The translations under genes and the position numbers were made by a program. Below, in pieces: positions 32,620 through 44,013 of a stretch of DNA of 64,000 bases. The stretch is from Ceratopteris richardii (Eukaryota > Streptophyta > Polypodiopsida > Polypodiales > Pteridaceae). The notes beneath the pieces were generated by a model, which made no database searches, was not told the DNA's origin, and worked only from the letters and a program-made list of their open reading frames with translations. The stretch spans positions 52,342,394-52,406,393 of the forward strand of contig CM035422.1 of NCBI GenBank assembly GCA_020310875.1, in the 5' to 3' direction. Positions within the stretch are counted from its first letter, which is position 1. Each line of letters opens with the position of its first letter.

Positions 32620-33484
32620 GAAATGATTTTTCGAGTATTAGAATGTATATGTCTGTGACATCTTTCTTTTCTATATGTATATGTGTGTGCAAGATCTGTC
32701 TATTTGACATCAAAATTATTCGTAGCTAAGGTTTGTATACGAGTGAGATTTGTGTGTTGTAGAGCCAAGATTGAAACAGACTGAGTGGTGCCGCCCTTTA
32801 TCAGTGTCGCCACTTAGTCGTGTTCTTCGTGTAAAGCTGAAACAGGCTGCAAGCATTAACACCGTTGCCACTCCGTCTTCTTCATGGAGAGGTGAAATGG
32901 AAATAGAATCGCTGCTGCCACCTTAACATGTCAACGTTCTCACCACTTCATCTAAACACGCCCTTAACGTGTATCTGTGTGCGCCTGAGCGCGAGCTGGT
33001 CCCATCCTATCAACATTGTCGCCTGCATGTTAGCCCTGTGTGTGCACACGAGCGCATCTCTCTCTCGCGCGCGCGCACGCAGACACATAAATAGTACATC
33101 TGTACATGCGCGTGTCTGAATGCGGGCGCATATAGTTTGTTTATCTAAATCTGCCAGTTCGTCCTCATGTGTTTTTTCTTGATTTAGTGTGCTTTGTTGC
33201 CTGTGCTGCTTTTATACGTACGCCGCTTTTGTATGTTCTCCTTGCGAAGTCGTGATTATTCTAGTAGCAATGATTGTCTTCCACGGACATGCCGCATTCT
33301 CCCCACACACACCAAGAAACACAGCCATTACTGTTGCTTTCTTTCTCGCTTTCTAAATAACCCCAAAGTGGAACATCCCACTTTGCAAAGCTGCAAAGCA
33401 TAAAATTCATAGAAGCTTCTCGCATTTGCTTTTTGGGTTTGAAAGCAGTTCACTTCTTGTCCTTTCCTTTTGAATCTCAAAGCT
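32620..33484. other. Unassigned stretch, locally GC-richer
   Basis: No recognised gene. A short (CG)n/(CT)n patch lies at about 33,058-33,082. Open frames at 32,928-33,119 and 33,194-33,403 are short, Ser/Cys-rich and unrecognised; they could be remnants of a single-copy region. Confidence 0.4.
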
Positions 33485-33608
33485 GTATGCATTAATATAC
33501 GTCACTTTGTATAATGTACGACCATTTAAAAGATTCTTTTTGTATAAATGTATGCATTAATGTACTTCACTTTGTATAAAGTACGATCATTTGTATAAAG
33601 TACTTCAC
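33485..33608. repeat. Tandem repeat, unit about 64 bp, two copies
   Basis: The unit tgtatgcattaatatacgtc...ttgtataatgtacgaccattt starts at about 33,485 and again at about 33,549, with a third partial copy (ttgtataaagtacttcacttt) ending at the LINE junction at 33,609. Confidence 0.75.
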
Positions 33609-33976
33609 TTTGGAAGATTTGAGCGAGCGATGTGCTGTCAATTTTGGCCAAACTTCAAAGGAATGGTCGATTGAGAAATCCTTGTTTCTTCTAGGTAAAA
33701 TAATCTCCCATGATAAGAGATCCCGACCCCTTAGGTATCATTGTATCTACCTCCTTGAGAATAACAAGTTGAAACCCAAATGGGTCCCCCATGAGAGAGA
33801 TGTTAGATTTATCTGCCTCATTGTAATGCTCTCTAGCTTGCCGAACTCCTCCCCTGCCTTGTGGAATCAGGGGGTCCCATGGGCACTAGTCCCATTCACT
33901 TGTAACATTTCTTCTTTTCTTTAATTAAAGTCCAGGAGAGTAGGTCATGGCCGAACTTTCTTTTATTTAAAAAAAA
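33609..33976 (+). mobile_element. Short 5'-truncated LINE 3' end, same family
   Basis: It starts within the last 100 codons of ORF2 (CAVNFGQTSKEWSIEKSLFL, matching ORF2 of the 32 kb and 12.5 kb copies) and continues through the 3' untranslated region (tggaatcagggggtcccatg) to an A run at about 33,968-33,976. A one-base frameshift near the ORF end alters the final codons. This is the most heavily truncated of the three copies. Confidence 0.85.
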
Positions 33977-34025
33977 TAAAGACTCTCTTTCTCCCTCTGC
34001 TTTGGTTTTTCGATAGAAACTAGAA

Positions 34026-34611
<586 letters not shown>

Positions 34612-35662
34612 TGTTGGTGCAAAAGAATCCAAGCCTACATACTTGGATAACTAGCATAAATCTCATGGAGTCACATATGATCACTCCCTTGTAAAAGTCA
34701 ATTACCTTTTATCTTTGTAAAAGTGCCTATGTTTAGTGCACCACTGTCACGTGGATTAAGGAGGCATCAAATCTCAAGTTTCTTGGTAGATGATTGATGA
34801 GAGAATAAATTCTATACTTTAGGACTCACTTTATGGTGAGAATTTGAATTTGAATTCAAATCTTGGCTCCCACTTCAACCATAAAAGAGGATAAAAAAGG
34901 TTCATGAGATGAGCCTGATTGGAGATATTATTTGAGAGGGAATTATGTGATTAGTGAGCTCATTCTATAGCTCCATCACTCCCCTCACATTGTGCAATTG
35001 AACATTGCCAATGTCATTGTATTTCTATGTGATCTAATACATATACATTGATTACTTCTCTACTTCACTTCTCTGCTATTGTCATCTCAAAATAGTGAAC
35101 TTCTCAGAGCTTGTTCTCAGTACATGGTTGATCATTTGATGTGATTTAAAGCACAATAGATTGAGTATACTATCTAGTTCATTTCTACAAAGTTTCATTA
35201 TCATTGGTTTTCTTAATCATGAGATATCTTCCTATCTTTACTCTCTAGTCTACACACTAAAGCACCACAGAAATGTCGGGCAAGTCCTCTAACTTGCTAA
35301 GCATCATTCCTTAGTATGTAGTCCATCTTTTTTATTGACATAACTCCTGATTGATAGCTATCTAAGTTAATTAGATACTACCAAAAGGAATTTTGCCAAT
35401 TGACAGCAAGTTGAGAGCACTCTTCATTCTACTAAACATGTGCAGAGACTAGAATAGCAAGTCTATGATCTTGGTTCAATTTTCCAATCATGTGTTTTGA
35501 TCCATTGATTAGAGGATCATGTTCCAAAGTACATAAGTGATTATTTGTGGTCGTTAGGAAGTTAAAGGGGCCTAATACAATCTCCACCACTTGTTCTTGG
35601 GTGGTGTGAAGCAAGGTTTTGCAGCACCACGAACTCTGAAGTCTATCCACCATCTCTCCAAT
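34612..35662 (+). repeat. Family-C copia 5' LTR (element C1)
   Basis: It starts TGTTGGTGCAAAAG, the same beginning as the C4 and C2 LTRs, and ends just before a primer-binding site. The first ~695 bases align closely with 39,850-40,546. Beyond that the 3' copy is truncated, so the end is set by the primer-binding site. Length is about 1,050 bp, close to the 1,104 bp C4 3' LTR. Confidence 0.82.
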
Positions 35663-35664
35663 AG

Positions 35665-35676
35665 TGGTATCGGAGC
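35665..35676 (+). promoter_or_regulatory. Copia primer-binding site (C1)
   Basis: TGGTATCGGAGC differs by one base from TGGTATCAGAGC, the initiator-Met-tRNA primer site usual in plant copia elements. The gag ATG follows at 35,690. Confidence 0.85.
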
Positions 35677-35689
35677 AACAACAAGCAAG

Positions 35690-36495
35690 ATGGGAGATGG
35701 ATTTCCATCCTTCATTGACAAATTGGATAGGAGCAACTATTGAGCATGGTCTCTAAGGATGCAAGCATATCTCCAAGGAAGAAGCTTATATGGATATATC
35801 TCAGGAGATGAAGAAATACCAACATTTAGGAGCAAACATTAACCTACAAGGGAACAACAAGAAAGGCTAACTACATGGTGTGCAAAGGATGCTCTTGCCA
35901 GGCCTTATATACTTAACTCAATATTTGATTTCTTATTACCTCACATTAGGAATTGCAAGACCTCCCAAGAGACTTGGGAGATACTTTCTTCATACTTCTC
36001 ATCAAATACAATGGCTAGGAAGAACCAGCTATGGATGGAGTCTACAACCCTAAAAAAGAAACCAAAACAAAGTGTAGCTCATTATGTAACCAAGATAAAA
36101 GATGTGGTTGACCAATGGGCAAGCATTGGAGAAGAGATAAAAGAGGAGCAGATAGTAAGGTAGATCATAAATGGCATCAAAGCTGATGATAAGTGGGAAT
36201 CCTTCACCAAAACAATGGATCTTTATATGGACATGTAGATACCTGACCTCAATACCTTGATGGGGCAACTCTTTACCCATGAGACAAAGCTCAACAAAAA
36301 TGGAGACAACTCTAGAGGTAACCAATCTTCAGTCCTTTATATAGATAGAAATAAAAGTGAGGATAAGGGTAAAGGTAAAAAGAATGAAGAAGAGGTTAGT
36401 ACCTCTCAAGTGAACTTCACAGGAAGAGGAAGAGGTACTAGAGGAAGGGGCAGAGGAGGAAAGCAAGGTAGGGGGAGATCTTACAACACTTCACC
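35690..36495 (+). pseudogene. Copia gag (C1)
   Basis: It starts MGDGFPSFIDKLD, the gag start of family C, and shows the Copia gag body (YILNSIFDFLLPHIRNCKTS, then TWEILSSYFSSNT) and an RG-rich tail (GRGRGTRGRGRGGKQGRGR). In-frame stops replace codons after NY (35,741 region), in RSKH, at IVR and after MDM. A frameshift at about 36,490 puts the zinc knuckle in the pol frame. The capsid/nucleocapsid protein would package the element RNA. Not functional. Confidence 0.85.
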
Positions 36496-37905
36496 TGCAA
36501 TATATGTGGCCTAAGAAATCACACCACAGAAGAATGCTTCAAGAACACAAGGAATCAGAGAGAAAATGGTTTCCATAGAGGAGGCTATGGACAATCCAGA
36601 GGCAGGTTCAACAATGGAGGAAGCAACTATCATCACAATTACAACCAAGGCTACAACAACAATTATCAAGGAGGCTTTAGGAGTAGAAGAGATTATAACA
36701 ACTACACACAAGTCCAAGGGGATTCTCTACTGATCATGAACATGACATCCAAGCAAGGTAAAGATGATGAATATCTTTTCTATATTGATTTTGGTTGTTC
36801 CAATCATATGGCTAAAAATGTAGCATTGCTAACTGATCTTGAAGAACCTAAAGGGAAGCATGAAGTGCAGATAGGTGATGACACTAGAAATTTTGTTAAG
36901 AAGATTGGAAATATCAAGGCTTTTGATGGTAACATGAACCTTTTAAGCATGGTCTTATATGTGCCAACCATAACAAAAAACCTAATTAGTGTTGGACAGA
37001 TTGTTGAGAAAGGCTTACAGGTCAGATTCACAAGGCATGGAGCATATGTGGAAGAACCTTAACAAGGCTTCAAGAGGATTGCAAAACGTGAGAAATCTAG
37101 TAGAATCTTTACATTTGAAGCTGAAGATACCAGAAACATTGCACTCTTCAATTACAAGGATCAAACGTTATCTGAGCTAAAGATATGGCATAAAAGGCTA
37201 GGTCATATAGATGAAAGAACAATAAACCAAATATGTAGGGATCAGAGTGTGCTTGGCCTTCCAAATGTGTCCAAGAAACACATGATTTACAAATGTGGAG
37301 CATGCCGATTTGGCAAATCTCACAGACAAACATTCGACAAAAAGGGATACATGCATGAAGACTACTTGGAGCTTGTGCACACTGATGTGTGGGGTCTTAG
37401 TAGAGAGCCATCAATCTCAGGATCAAGGTACTATGTTTCATTCATAAATGGTTATAGTAGATGGATAATTCTTTACTTCATGAAGCACAGAGATGAAGTA
37501 TTTTCTTGTTTCAAAAAGTACTTGTCATTGGTTGAGAACCAAACATGTAGAAGCTTGAAGAGAATCAAATCTGATGGAGGTGGTGAGTATTTCTCACATG
37601 AATTTGACTCATTCTTATACGATGCAGGTATAAAGAGAGAAGTCACAACGAGATACACTCCTGAACTGAATGGAGTGGCAAAGAGAAGGAATAGACTGAT
37701 AGTAGAGGCCACAAGATCAATGTTGAATGAAAAGAAACTACCAAATTACCTATGGGTTGAGGCTGTTTCCATAGCCACATACTTGATTAATAGGCTCCCA
37801 TCTGAATCCTTGGATGGAATGACATGCTATGAGGCATGGAATGGCAGGATACTATCATTGGACCATTGTAAAATCTTTGGATACATTGCTTATGCACATA
37901 TACCC
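36496..37905 (+). pseudogene. Copia zinc knuckle, protease and integrase (C1)
   Basis: The knuckle CNICGLRNHTTEEC (CX2CX4HX4C) opens this frame. The protease follows at 36,770 (FYIDFGCSNHM; the DSG triad reads DFG) and LYVPTITKNLISVGQ. The GAG-pre-integrase segment (IWHKRLGHIDERTINQ) and the His/Cys part lead into integrase (HTDVWG, YVSFINGYSRW, NGVAKRRN). Of the catalytic D-D-E, the first Asp remains, the second is Asn (FIN for FID) and the Glu is Lys (AKRRN for AERRN). A stop at 37,060-37,062 and a frameshift near 37,905 add to the damage. Confidence 0.88.
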
Positions 37906-39840
37906 TCAGATTAGAGAGAAGCTTGATCCAAAAGCTGAAAAGTATATATTCATTGGATATGACCAAAACTAGAAGGGATATATGTTATACAACCCCACTA
38001 ACAAAGGATTTACAGTTAGTAGGGATATGGTGTTTGATGAAAATAATTCATGGTTTGAAGATGATTGTATGAAGATCAAGTTACCCTATGACTTGGAAAG
38101 TGATTTTCCAACTCTGACTCAAGAAGATCCACAACCACGACTTCAAGTCTTGGAAATCAAAAGGCAAGACCAAGCTCAAGCAATTGGAAGATATTCTAGA
38201 GTCTTTCAATCAAGCACTTAGAAGATCTCAAAGGGAGAGTAAAAAACCCATAAGGTATGGATATGACATATCATTAGTCATCAAGCATTCTGTGTACATG
38301 ACAAAAGACTCTATGATAGAAGAATGAGAAGGAAGAATGGAGAAAAGTCATGTAGAAAGAAATTGAAGCACTTCAGGAAAACAACTTGGGATTTGGTTCC
38401 TAAGAAACCAAGCATGAAGGTAATAGGATCCATGTGGATATATAAAATCAAGAAGAATTCGGATGGTTCTATAAATAGGTACAAGGCAAGGCTAGTGGCA
38501 AAAATATTTGCTCAAACCCATGGAGTGGATTATGAGGAGAATTTTTCACCTGTGGCTAAGATGCCAACAATCAAGATTCTGGCAACTGTAGCTGCCTCAA
38601 ACAATTGGAATATATATCAGTTAGATGTCAAGAACGCATTCCTAAATGGATGGATCTCAGAAGAAGTTTGCATGGTTCAACCACCAGGGTATGAATATAA
38701 GGGCAAACCAAGTTATGTATGCAAGCTAAGGAGAACATTGAAGCAAGCTTCTAGAGCTTGGAACCATAGGCTTGTCACATATATGCAGGATCAAGGATTT
38801 GTTGCTAGCAAAGGTGCAGATTCTTCTTTGTTCATGAAGAAGACCGACTCAAAAGTTATTTACTTATGTGTTTATGTAGATGAAATTATCATTATAGGGA
38901 ATGATGCCAATGGCATCAAGAAAATTAAATTTTAGATGATGAAAGAGTTTAAGATCAGTGATCTTGGTTTATTAACATACGTTCTTGGATTAGAACTTGT
39001 ATACATAGATTCTGGTGTGTTTATTACTCAGAGGAAGTACATTCATGAAATGTTGTTAAAGTTCAAGATGGAAAACACCAAAATTATAGGTACACCCATG
39101 GAATGCAATCCCAAACTTAGCTCTCATGAGGGATGACTTCTTGAAGAATTTACAGGTTACCGAAATCTTGTTGAGAGTCTCAATTATGCCACCCTAACAA
39201 GAGTAGACATATGTTATGGGGTAAGTACATTAAGCCAGTTCATGCATACACCAAGAAAACCTCATTTGGAAGCTGCTAAGAGGATCCTAAAATATTTAAA
39301 GGGTACCATAAATAAAGAGTTGTTTCATCCATTTACTTCTGATTTGTATATCAAGATGTATTCTGATGCAGATTGGGCTGGCTCCAAGGATGATAGTAAG
39401 AGCACCTCTGGCTACTTATCCTCTGTAGATTCAAAGCTAATATCATGGTCATCAAAGAAGCAACCAACTATGGCATTGTAATCTATAGAAGTAGAATATA
39501 GAGGCTTAGCAAATGGAACACAAGGAGCTATGTGGCTAAAACTACTCTACACAGATTTGGGGTTACATTCTTGTATTCCAATGATTTTTGGAGATAATAT
39601 TAGTTCACTTCATTTGGTTGCTACTCATGTATATCATGCAAGGACTAATCACATTGAAGTGCACTATCATTATCTAAGCGAGAAATTACTTAGCAAGGAC
39701 ATCCAATTATCCTATGTATCGACTCATTTGGAATGTGCAGATGTGCTTACAAAGTAAATGGAACTAAGATGAACACGTTCAAGATGATGATTGGATTGCA
39801 AGAAATCAAGGAGGAATGAAGAACAAGCATGATAGGCTTG
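37906..39840 (+). pseudogene. Copia integrase tail, reverse transcriptase and RNase H (C1)
   Basis: In the new frame: EKLDPKAEKYIFIGY, SRDMVFDE, then RT (TWDLVPKKPS, NRYKARLVAK, GVDYEENFSPVAKM, YQLDVKNAFLNGWISEEV, and the catalytic motif YVDE in place of YVDD at about 38,876). RNase H shows SDADWAGSKDDSKSTSGY and HARTNHIEVHYHYLSEKLLS. The final block reads DVLTK followed by a stop. In-frame stops occur at about 38,219, 38,933, 39,134, 39,479 and 39,755. A polypurine tract (cttgaggggaagc, 39,837-39,849) precedes the 3' LTR. Confidence 0.88.
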
Positions 39841-39849
39841 AGGGGAAGC

Positions 39850-40565
39850 TCTTGATGCAAAAGAATCCAAGCCTACATACTTGGATAACTAGCATATATC
39901 TCATGGAGTCACATATGATCACTCCCTTGTAAAAGTCAATTACCTTTTATCTTTGTAAAGTATCTATGTTTAGTGCACCACTTCTCATGTGGAGTTAGGA
40001 GGCATCAAATCTAGAGTTTCTTGGTAGATGCTTGATAAGAGAATAAATTCTATAGTTTAGGGCTCACTTTATGGTGAGAATTCGAATTTGAATTCAAAGC
40101 TTGGATCCAACTTCAACTATAAAAGAGGATCAAAAAGGTTTGCGAGATGAGCCTGATTGGAGACATTATTTGAAAGGGACTTATGTGATTAGTGAGCTCA
40201 TTCTATAGCTCCATCACTCCCTCACATTGTGAAATTGAACATTGCTAATGTCATTGTATTTCTATGTGATCTAATAGTACATATACATTGATTACTTCTC
40301 CATTTCACTTCTCTGCTATTGTCATCTCAGAACAATGAAATTCTCAAAGCTTGTTCTCAGTACATGGTTCATCATTTGATGTGATTTAAAGCATCATAGA
40401 TTTAGTATATCGTCTAGTTCATTTCTACAAAGTTTCATTATCATTGGTTTTCTTAATCGTGAGACATCTTCATATCTTTACTCTTTGTTCTGCACACTAA
40501 AACACCCCAAAAATATTGGGAAAGTCCTTTAACTTGCTAAGCATCATTCTCAGTGCATGGTCTCA
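39850..40565 (+). repeat. Family-C copia 3' LTR (C1), truncated
   Basis: It matches 34,612-35,320 with modest divergence (start TCTTGATGC compared with TGTTGGTGC). Similarity fades at about 40,565 and the last ~340 bases of the LTR are missing. The sequence then becomes the 3' end of the minus-strand family-B element B''. Confidence 0.8.
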
Positions 40566-40613
40566 TGGATGAGTCCTTTTGCATGGTTGAGACTTGATTT
40601 TCAATACTCATTC

Positions 40614-41630
40614 TTAAGTATCAATGCCTACCTCCTTCATTCCAATGCATGCCTTGAAGTGTTGTAGCTTTACTCCATCCAAAGATTTGGTAAACATATC
40701 TACATAATGTTCCTTTGTATTGACATGTTCCACATTGAAATCCTTTGACATGATATTATCTCTAATGAAGTGGTAATGCACTTCTATATGCTTCAACCGT
40801 GCATGGAACACCGGATTTTGAGCCAAGCATATGCTACTCATATTGTCACAAAAAATACGTACTTTCTTAAACTGCAAATCAAGATCAACAAACAACTTCT
40901 TGAGCAACATAATCTCACATGAGACTTATGCTAAGCCTCTATACTTAGCTTTGATTGAGGAGACAACCACTGCTAGTTGTTTCTTTGACATCCATGAGAT
41001 GGTCTTTTTCCCTAGCATGATAACATATCCACTAGTGCTCCTCCTGTCATCTTTGAAACCAGCCCAATTAGCATGAGCATAAGCTTATAAATTTAATCCA
41101 TCATCAAATGGTTAATATAGCCCTTCATTCACTAATCGTTTGAGGTACCTAAGTACCCTTTTGGCTGCAACAAGATGAGATACTCTTGGTGCTTGCAAAA
41201 AGTGAGATAACACTCCAATTACATATGCAATATCGGGTCTAGTCATAGTAGCATAAAAGAGAGAACCAATAACTAACCTATACATGTTCACATACTTCAC
41301 TTATTCACCTTCATGAGCACTTAGTTGAACATTTACTTCTAATGGATTTGAAATGGGCTTGCAATCACAGAAGCCAAACTTCTTCAAAAGATCTACAATG
41401 TATTTCCTTTTCATCAAGTATATACCTTGCTCTTTATATAGTACTTCAATGCCAAGGAAGTACCTTAAAATCCCTAAATTAGAGATTTTAAACTTATATC
41501 TTAGATTCCTCTTTATTTCATTTATGTTGGCTTCATCATCCCCTGTAATGATCAAATCATTAGCATATATACAAATGAAAATGGTTTTGCTACCTTCCTT
41601 CTTCACAAAGAGTGATGGGAATACATCCAA
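40614..41630 (-). pseudogene. Copia RT end and RNase H (B'')
   Basis: Minus strand: FVKKEGSKTIFICIY followed by AND where YVDD should be, then KISNLGILRYFLGIEVLY, MTRPDIAYVIGVLSHFLQ, RVLRYLKRLVNEGLY, then RIFCDNMSSICLAQNPVFHA, LKHIEVHYHFIRDNI and VDMFTKSLDGVKLQHF. Stops occur at 41,301 and near 41,090. The N-terminal half of RT and the integrase C-terminus are missing: the frame jumps from integrase at 41,603-41,650 straight into the late RT, which is an internal deletion. Confidence 0.82.
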
Positions 41631-42056
41631 ACAAACCTTGAATGATCATTTGTAAATGTGGCAAGATATTTGTTACCTCCAATGGATGGCTCCCTTATAG
41701 GTCCCCATACATCTGTGTGTATGAGATTCAATACTTCACTATTTACATGTGCTCCCTTCTTGAATGGAAATCTGATTTGTTTCCCTAATTGATAAGGATG
41801 GTACAAATGTTGCATATTCTGAGATGTAAGATCAGGTAGACCACTCACCAAGTGCTTCCTTTGAATGTCCTTCATCGTCTGTGAGTTTATGTGCCTAATT
41901 CTTTTATGCCATAATTCGATTTTTGCAATCTGTTTATTTCCAATTGAGAAGTAGACGATGTGAGGTGAAGAGCCTTCCTTGCTTCTTCTCTTTTGCTATG
42001 ATCTTGTAGTCCTACATGGGGTCTTCAACAAAACATCTTTGATCATTGAGCCTCAC
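41603..42056 (-). pseudogene. Copia protease end and integrase N-terminal part (B'')
   Basis: Minus strand from 42,056: the last protease residues, GAG-pre-integrase text (HLYHPYQLGKQIRFPFKKG) and the integrase start (LIHTDVWGPIREPSIGGNKY, then FTNDHSRFVWMY; first catalytic Asp kept, second region FTND in place of FIDD). It ends in the deletion described for the RT part. The upstream protein text continues at 45,123 on the other side of element C4. Confidence 0.78.
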
Positions 42057-42061
42057 CTCAT

Positions 42062-42655
42062 TGTTGGTACAATTAGCAAGCCTAACTGCATTGCTAAAGC
42101 CTTAAGACTACACAGTCATCTATCTCTTCACAAGAGAGAACCACATATGAACACTTGCTTGTCAATTTGATTGTATTCACCTTTGATATGTAAAATCCAA
42201 GAGATAAAGGAATATTGTGAAGTAAGGAGCTGAACCCATGACTCGTGTAGTAGGAGGAATCAATTTAAATCATCCCTAAATTGTAGGATCACTTTTAGAT
42301 GAGGAAAAGTTCAAATTCAAACTTGAAGTATGAGTATAAATAGACTTTCTTTTAGTCCAATTAGATGTTTGCAAAAGCTCTCTCTTCAATTCATACCAAG
42401 TTCTGAGCTCGGAGCAAAACACAAAGCACTTCTATTCCCAAAATAGAAAGTTCCTTCACCATCCTTGCATATGCAAGTTATTTGTTTTCCTGCAAACATT
42501 TGGGAATGATGTTCCAAAGCACTTGTTGGTTCCAAGCGCATTATTGCGAAGCTAAAGGAGTCTATTAAGCATCCCTAGAGTCAACATGGTAGGTGTAGAG
42601 TAGATTTTGTGCAATACCAGCTCATCTCTTGAGCATACATATCCATCTCCTCATA
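42062..42655 (+). repeat. C4 5' LTR (594 bp)
   Basis: It starts TGTTGGTACAATTAGC. Compared with the C4 3' LTR it lacks about 460-500 bases in the middle: agtataaatagactttcttttagt joins directly to ccaattagatgttt, whereas in the 3' copy these are at 44,286-44,311 and 44,760. Confidence 0.85.
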
Positions 42656-42656
42656 G

Positions 42657-42668
42657 TAGTATCAGAAC
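42657..42668 (+). promoter_or_regulatory. Copia primer-binding site (C4)
   Basis: TAGTATCAGAAC, a two-mismatch form of TGGTATCAGAGC. The gag ATG is at 42,683. Confidence 0.75.
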
Positions 42669-42682
42669 AATAGCAAATCAAC

Positions 42683-43920
42683 ATGGGAGATGGATTTCCT
42701 TCATCCATAGACAAATTGGATCAAGGTAACTACTCAGCTTGGACACTTAGAATGGAGGCTTATATTCAAGGGAGGAACCTCTATGGTTATGTATCTCGAG
42801 ATGAGATGATGCCAATTCTCATGAGCAAAGGACAACCAACTCAAGAAGAACAAGAGAGGTTAACAACATGGTGCTCAAAGGATGCTCTAGCAAGGTCGTA
42901 TATTCTTAACTCAATCTTTGATTTTTTACTTCCACATATCAAGAGTTGCAAGACTTCACAAGAGACTTGGAGTGCTCTTGAAGCATTCTTCTCATCGAGT
43001 ACCAAGGCAAGAAAGAATCTACTATGGATGGAGTTCACCAAACTCAACAAGATGCCTAAACAAAGTATAATTGATTTTTTCACCAAAATGGACATATCAA
43101 ATCAATTTCGTAGCATTGAACAAGTCATTGACAAAAAGCAGATATGAATGCAAGTGGTTAAAGGAATAAAGGCAGATGACAAATGGGAAACTTAGGCAAA
43201 CTTATGAAGAATGGAGACAACTCAAAAGGTAATTAATCCTCCGCTCTATGTACAGATAAGAACAAGAATAAATATAGTAAAGGCAAAGGTAAAAATTCTG
43301 ATGATGAGGGCAACACATCTCAAGCAAACCATGTAGGTAGAGGTAGAGGTTCAAGAGGAACAGGGCAAAGGAGGAAGACAAGACAGGGGGAGATCTCAAA
43401 GCTCCCCTCCATGTGCCATATGTGGCTTAAGTAATCACATTACATAGAGCTATTTTAGGAATCCTAGAAACCAAAGAGGAAGAGGTTACAACAAAGGAGT
43501 CTATGGAAGCTCAAGAGGTAGATTCAACAACAACAATGGTTACAACAACAACTCATACAAAAACAATAATTATCAAGGAGGATACAAAGGAAGGAGAGAC
43601 TACATGTAGTCTCTTCTTCCTTTGTATCCTCCTTGATAATTATTGTTTTTGTATCCTCCTACAACAATTATGCAGATGATCAAACTCAAGAGGACTCATT
43701 ACTTGTAATGAACATGACCATGAAGCTAGGTAAACCAAATGAACATGTATTCTATATAGACTCAAGTTGTTCAAACATGTAGCAAGAAATGTAGCTGTAC
43801 TCTTAGACTTGGAGGACCGAAGGAATAGGCATGAAGTCCAAACAAGAGATGACACAAGGCATCGAGTGGAGAAGATAGCAATGTGAAGGCTTTAGATGGT
43901 AATATGAACCTATTATTGGA
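42683..43920 (+). pseudogene. Copia gag and protease start (C4)
   Basis: The frame MGDGFPSSIDKLDQGNYSAW runs to 43,147 (154 codons) before a TGA. The gag continues in other frames: SQANHVGRGRGSRG, then a degenerate CAICGLSNHIT knuckle (about 43,413-43,445), then YNKGVYGSSRGRFNNNNGYN. A 100 bp palindrome at 43,555-43,654 interrupts the Asn/Gly-rich end. The text then resumes into DDQTQEDSLLVMNM, a protease start with a broken active site, and DLEDRRNRHEVQTRDDTRHR. It stops at about 43,915, where the internal deletion begins. Confidence 0.82.
43555..43654. repeat. 100 bp near-perfect palindrome inside C4 gag
   Basis: Two 50 bp arms meet at 43,604/43,605 (centre tacatgta) with one mismatched pair (gaaggag on the left against cttcttc on the right). 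The left arm is normal gag sequence (matching the corresponding region of C3 at 58.03-58.07 kb). The right arm is its inverted copy, after which gag resumes. Confidence 0.93.
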
Positions 43921-44013
43921 TGGAAGCAAATTAAATAGGTTCAAGTCAATGATTTGGATTACAACAAACCATAAGAGAATAAAGACTCAAACATCTTAGG
44001 CTTGAGGGGGTGT

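Larger units (their letters stand above)
34612..40565 (+). mobile_element. Copia element C1 (family C), nearly full length, inactive
   Basis: LTR, primer-binding site, gag, protease, integrase, RT/RNase H, polypurine tract and LTR are all in order on the plus strand, about 5.95 kb. The pol order with integrase before RT defines copia. No matching target duplication can be read because the right LTR is cut and the left flank is a microsatellite. Confidence 0.88.

Noticed and set aside
34612..40565. Target duplication for C1
   Set aside because: The left flank is a microsatellite and the right LTR end is missing, so any 5 bp match would be meaningless.
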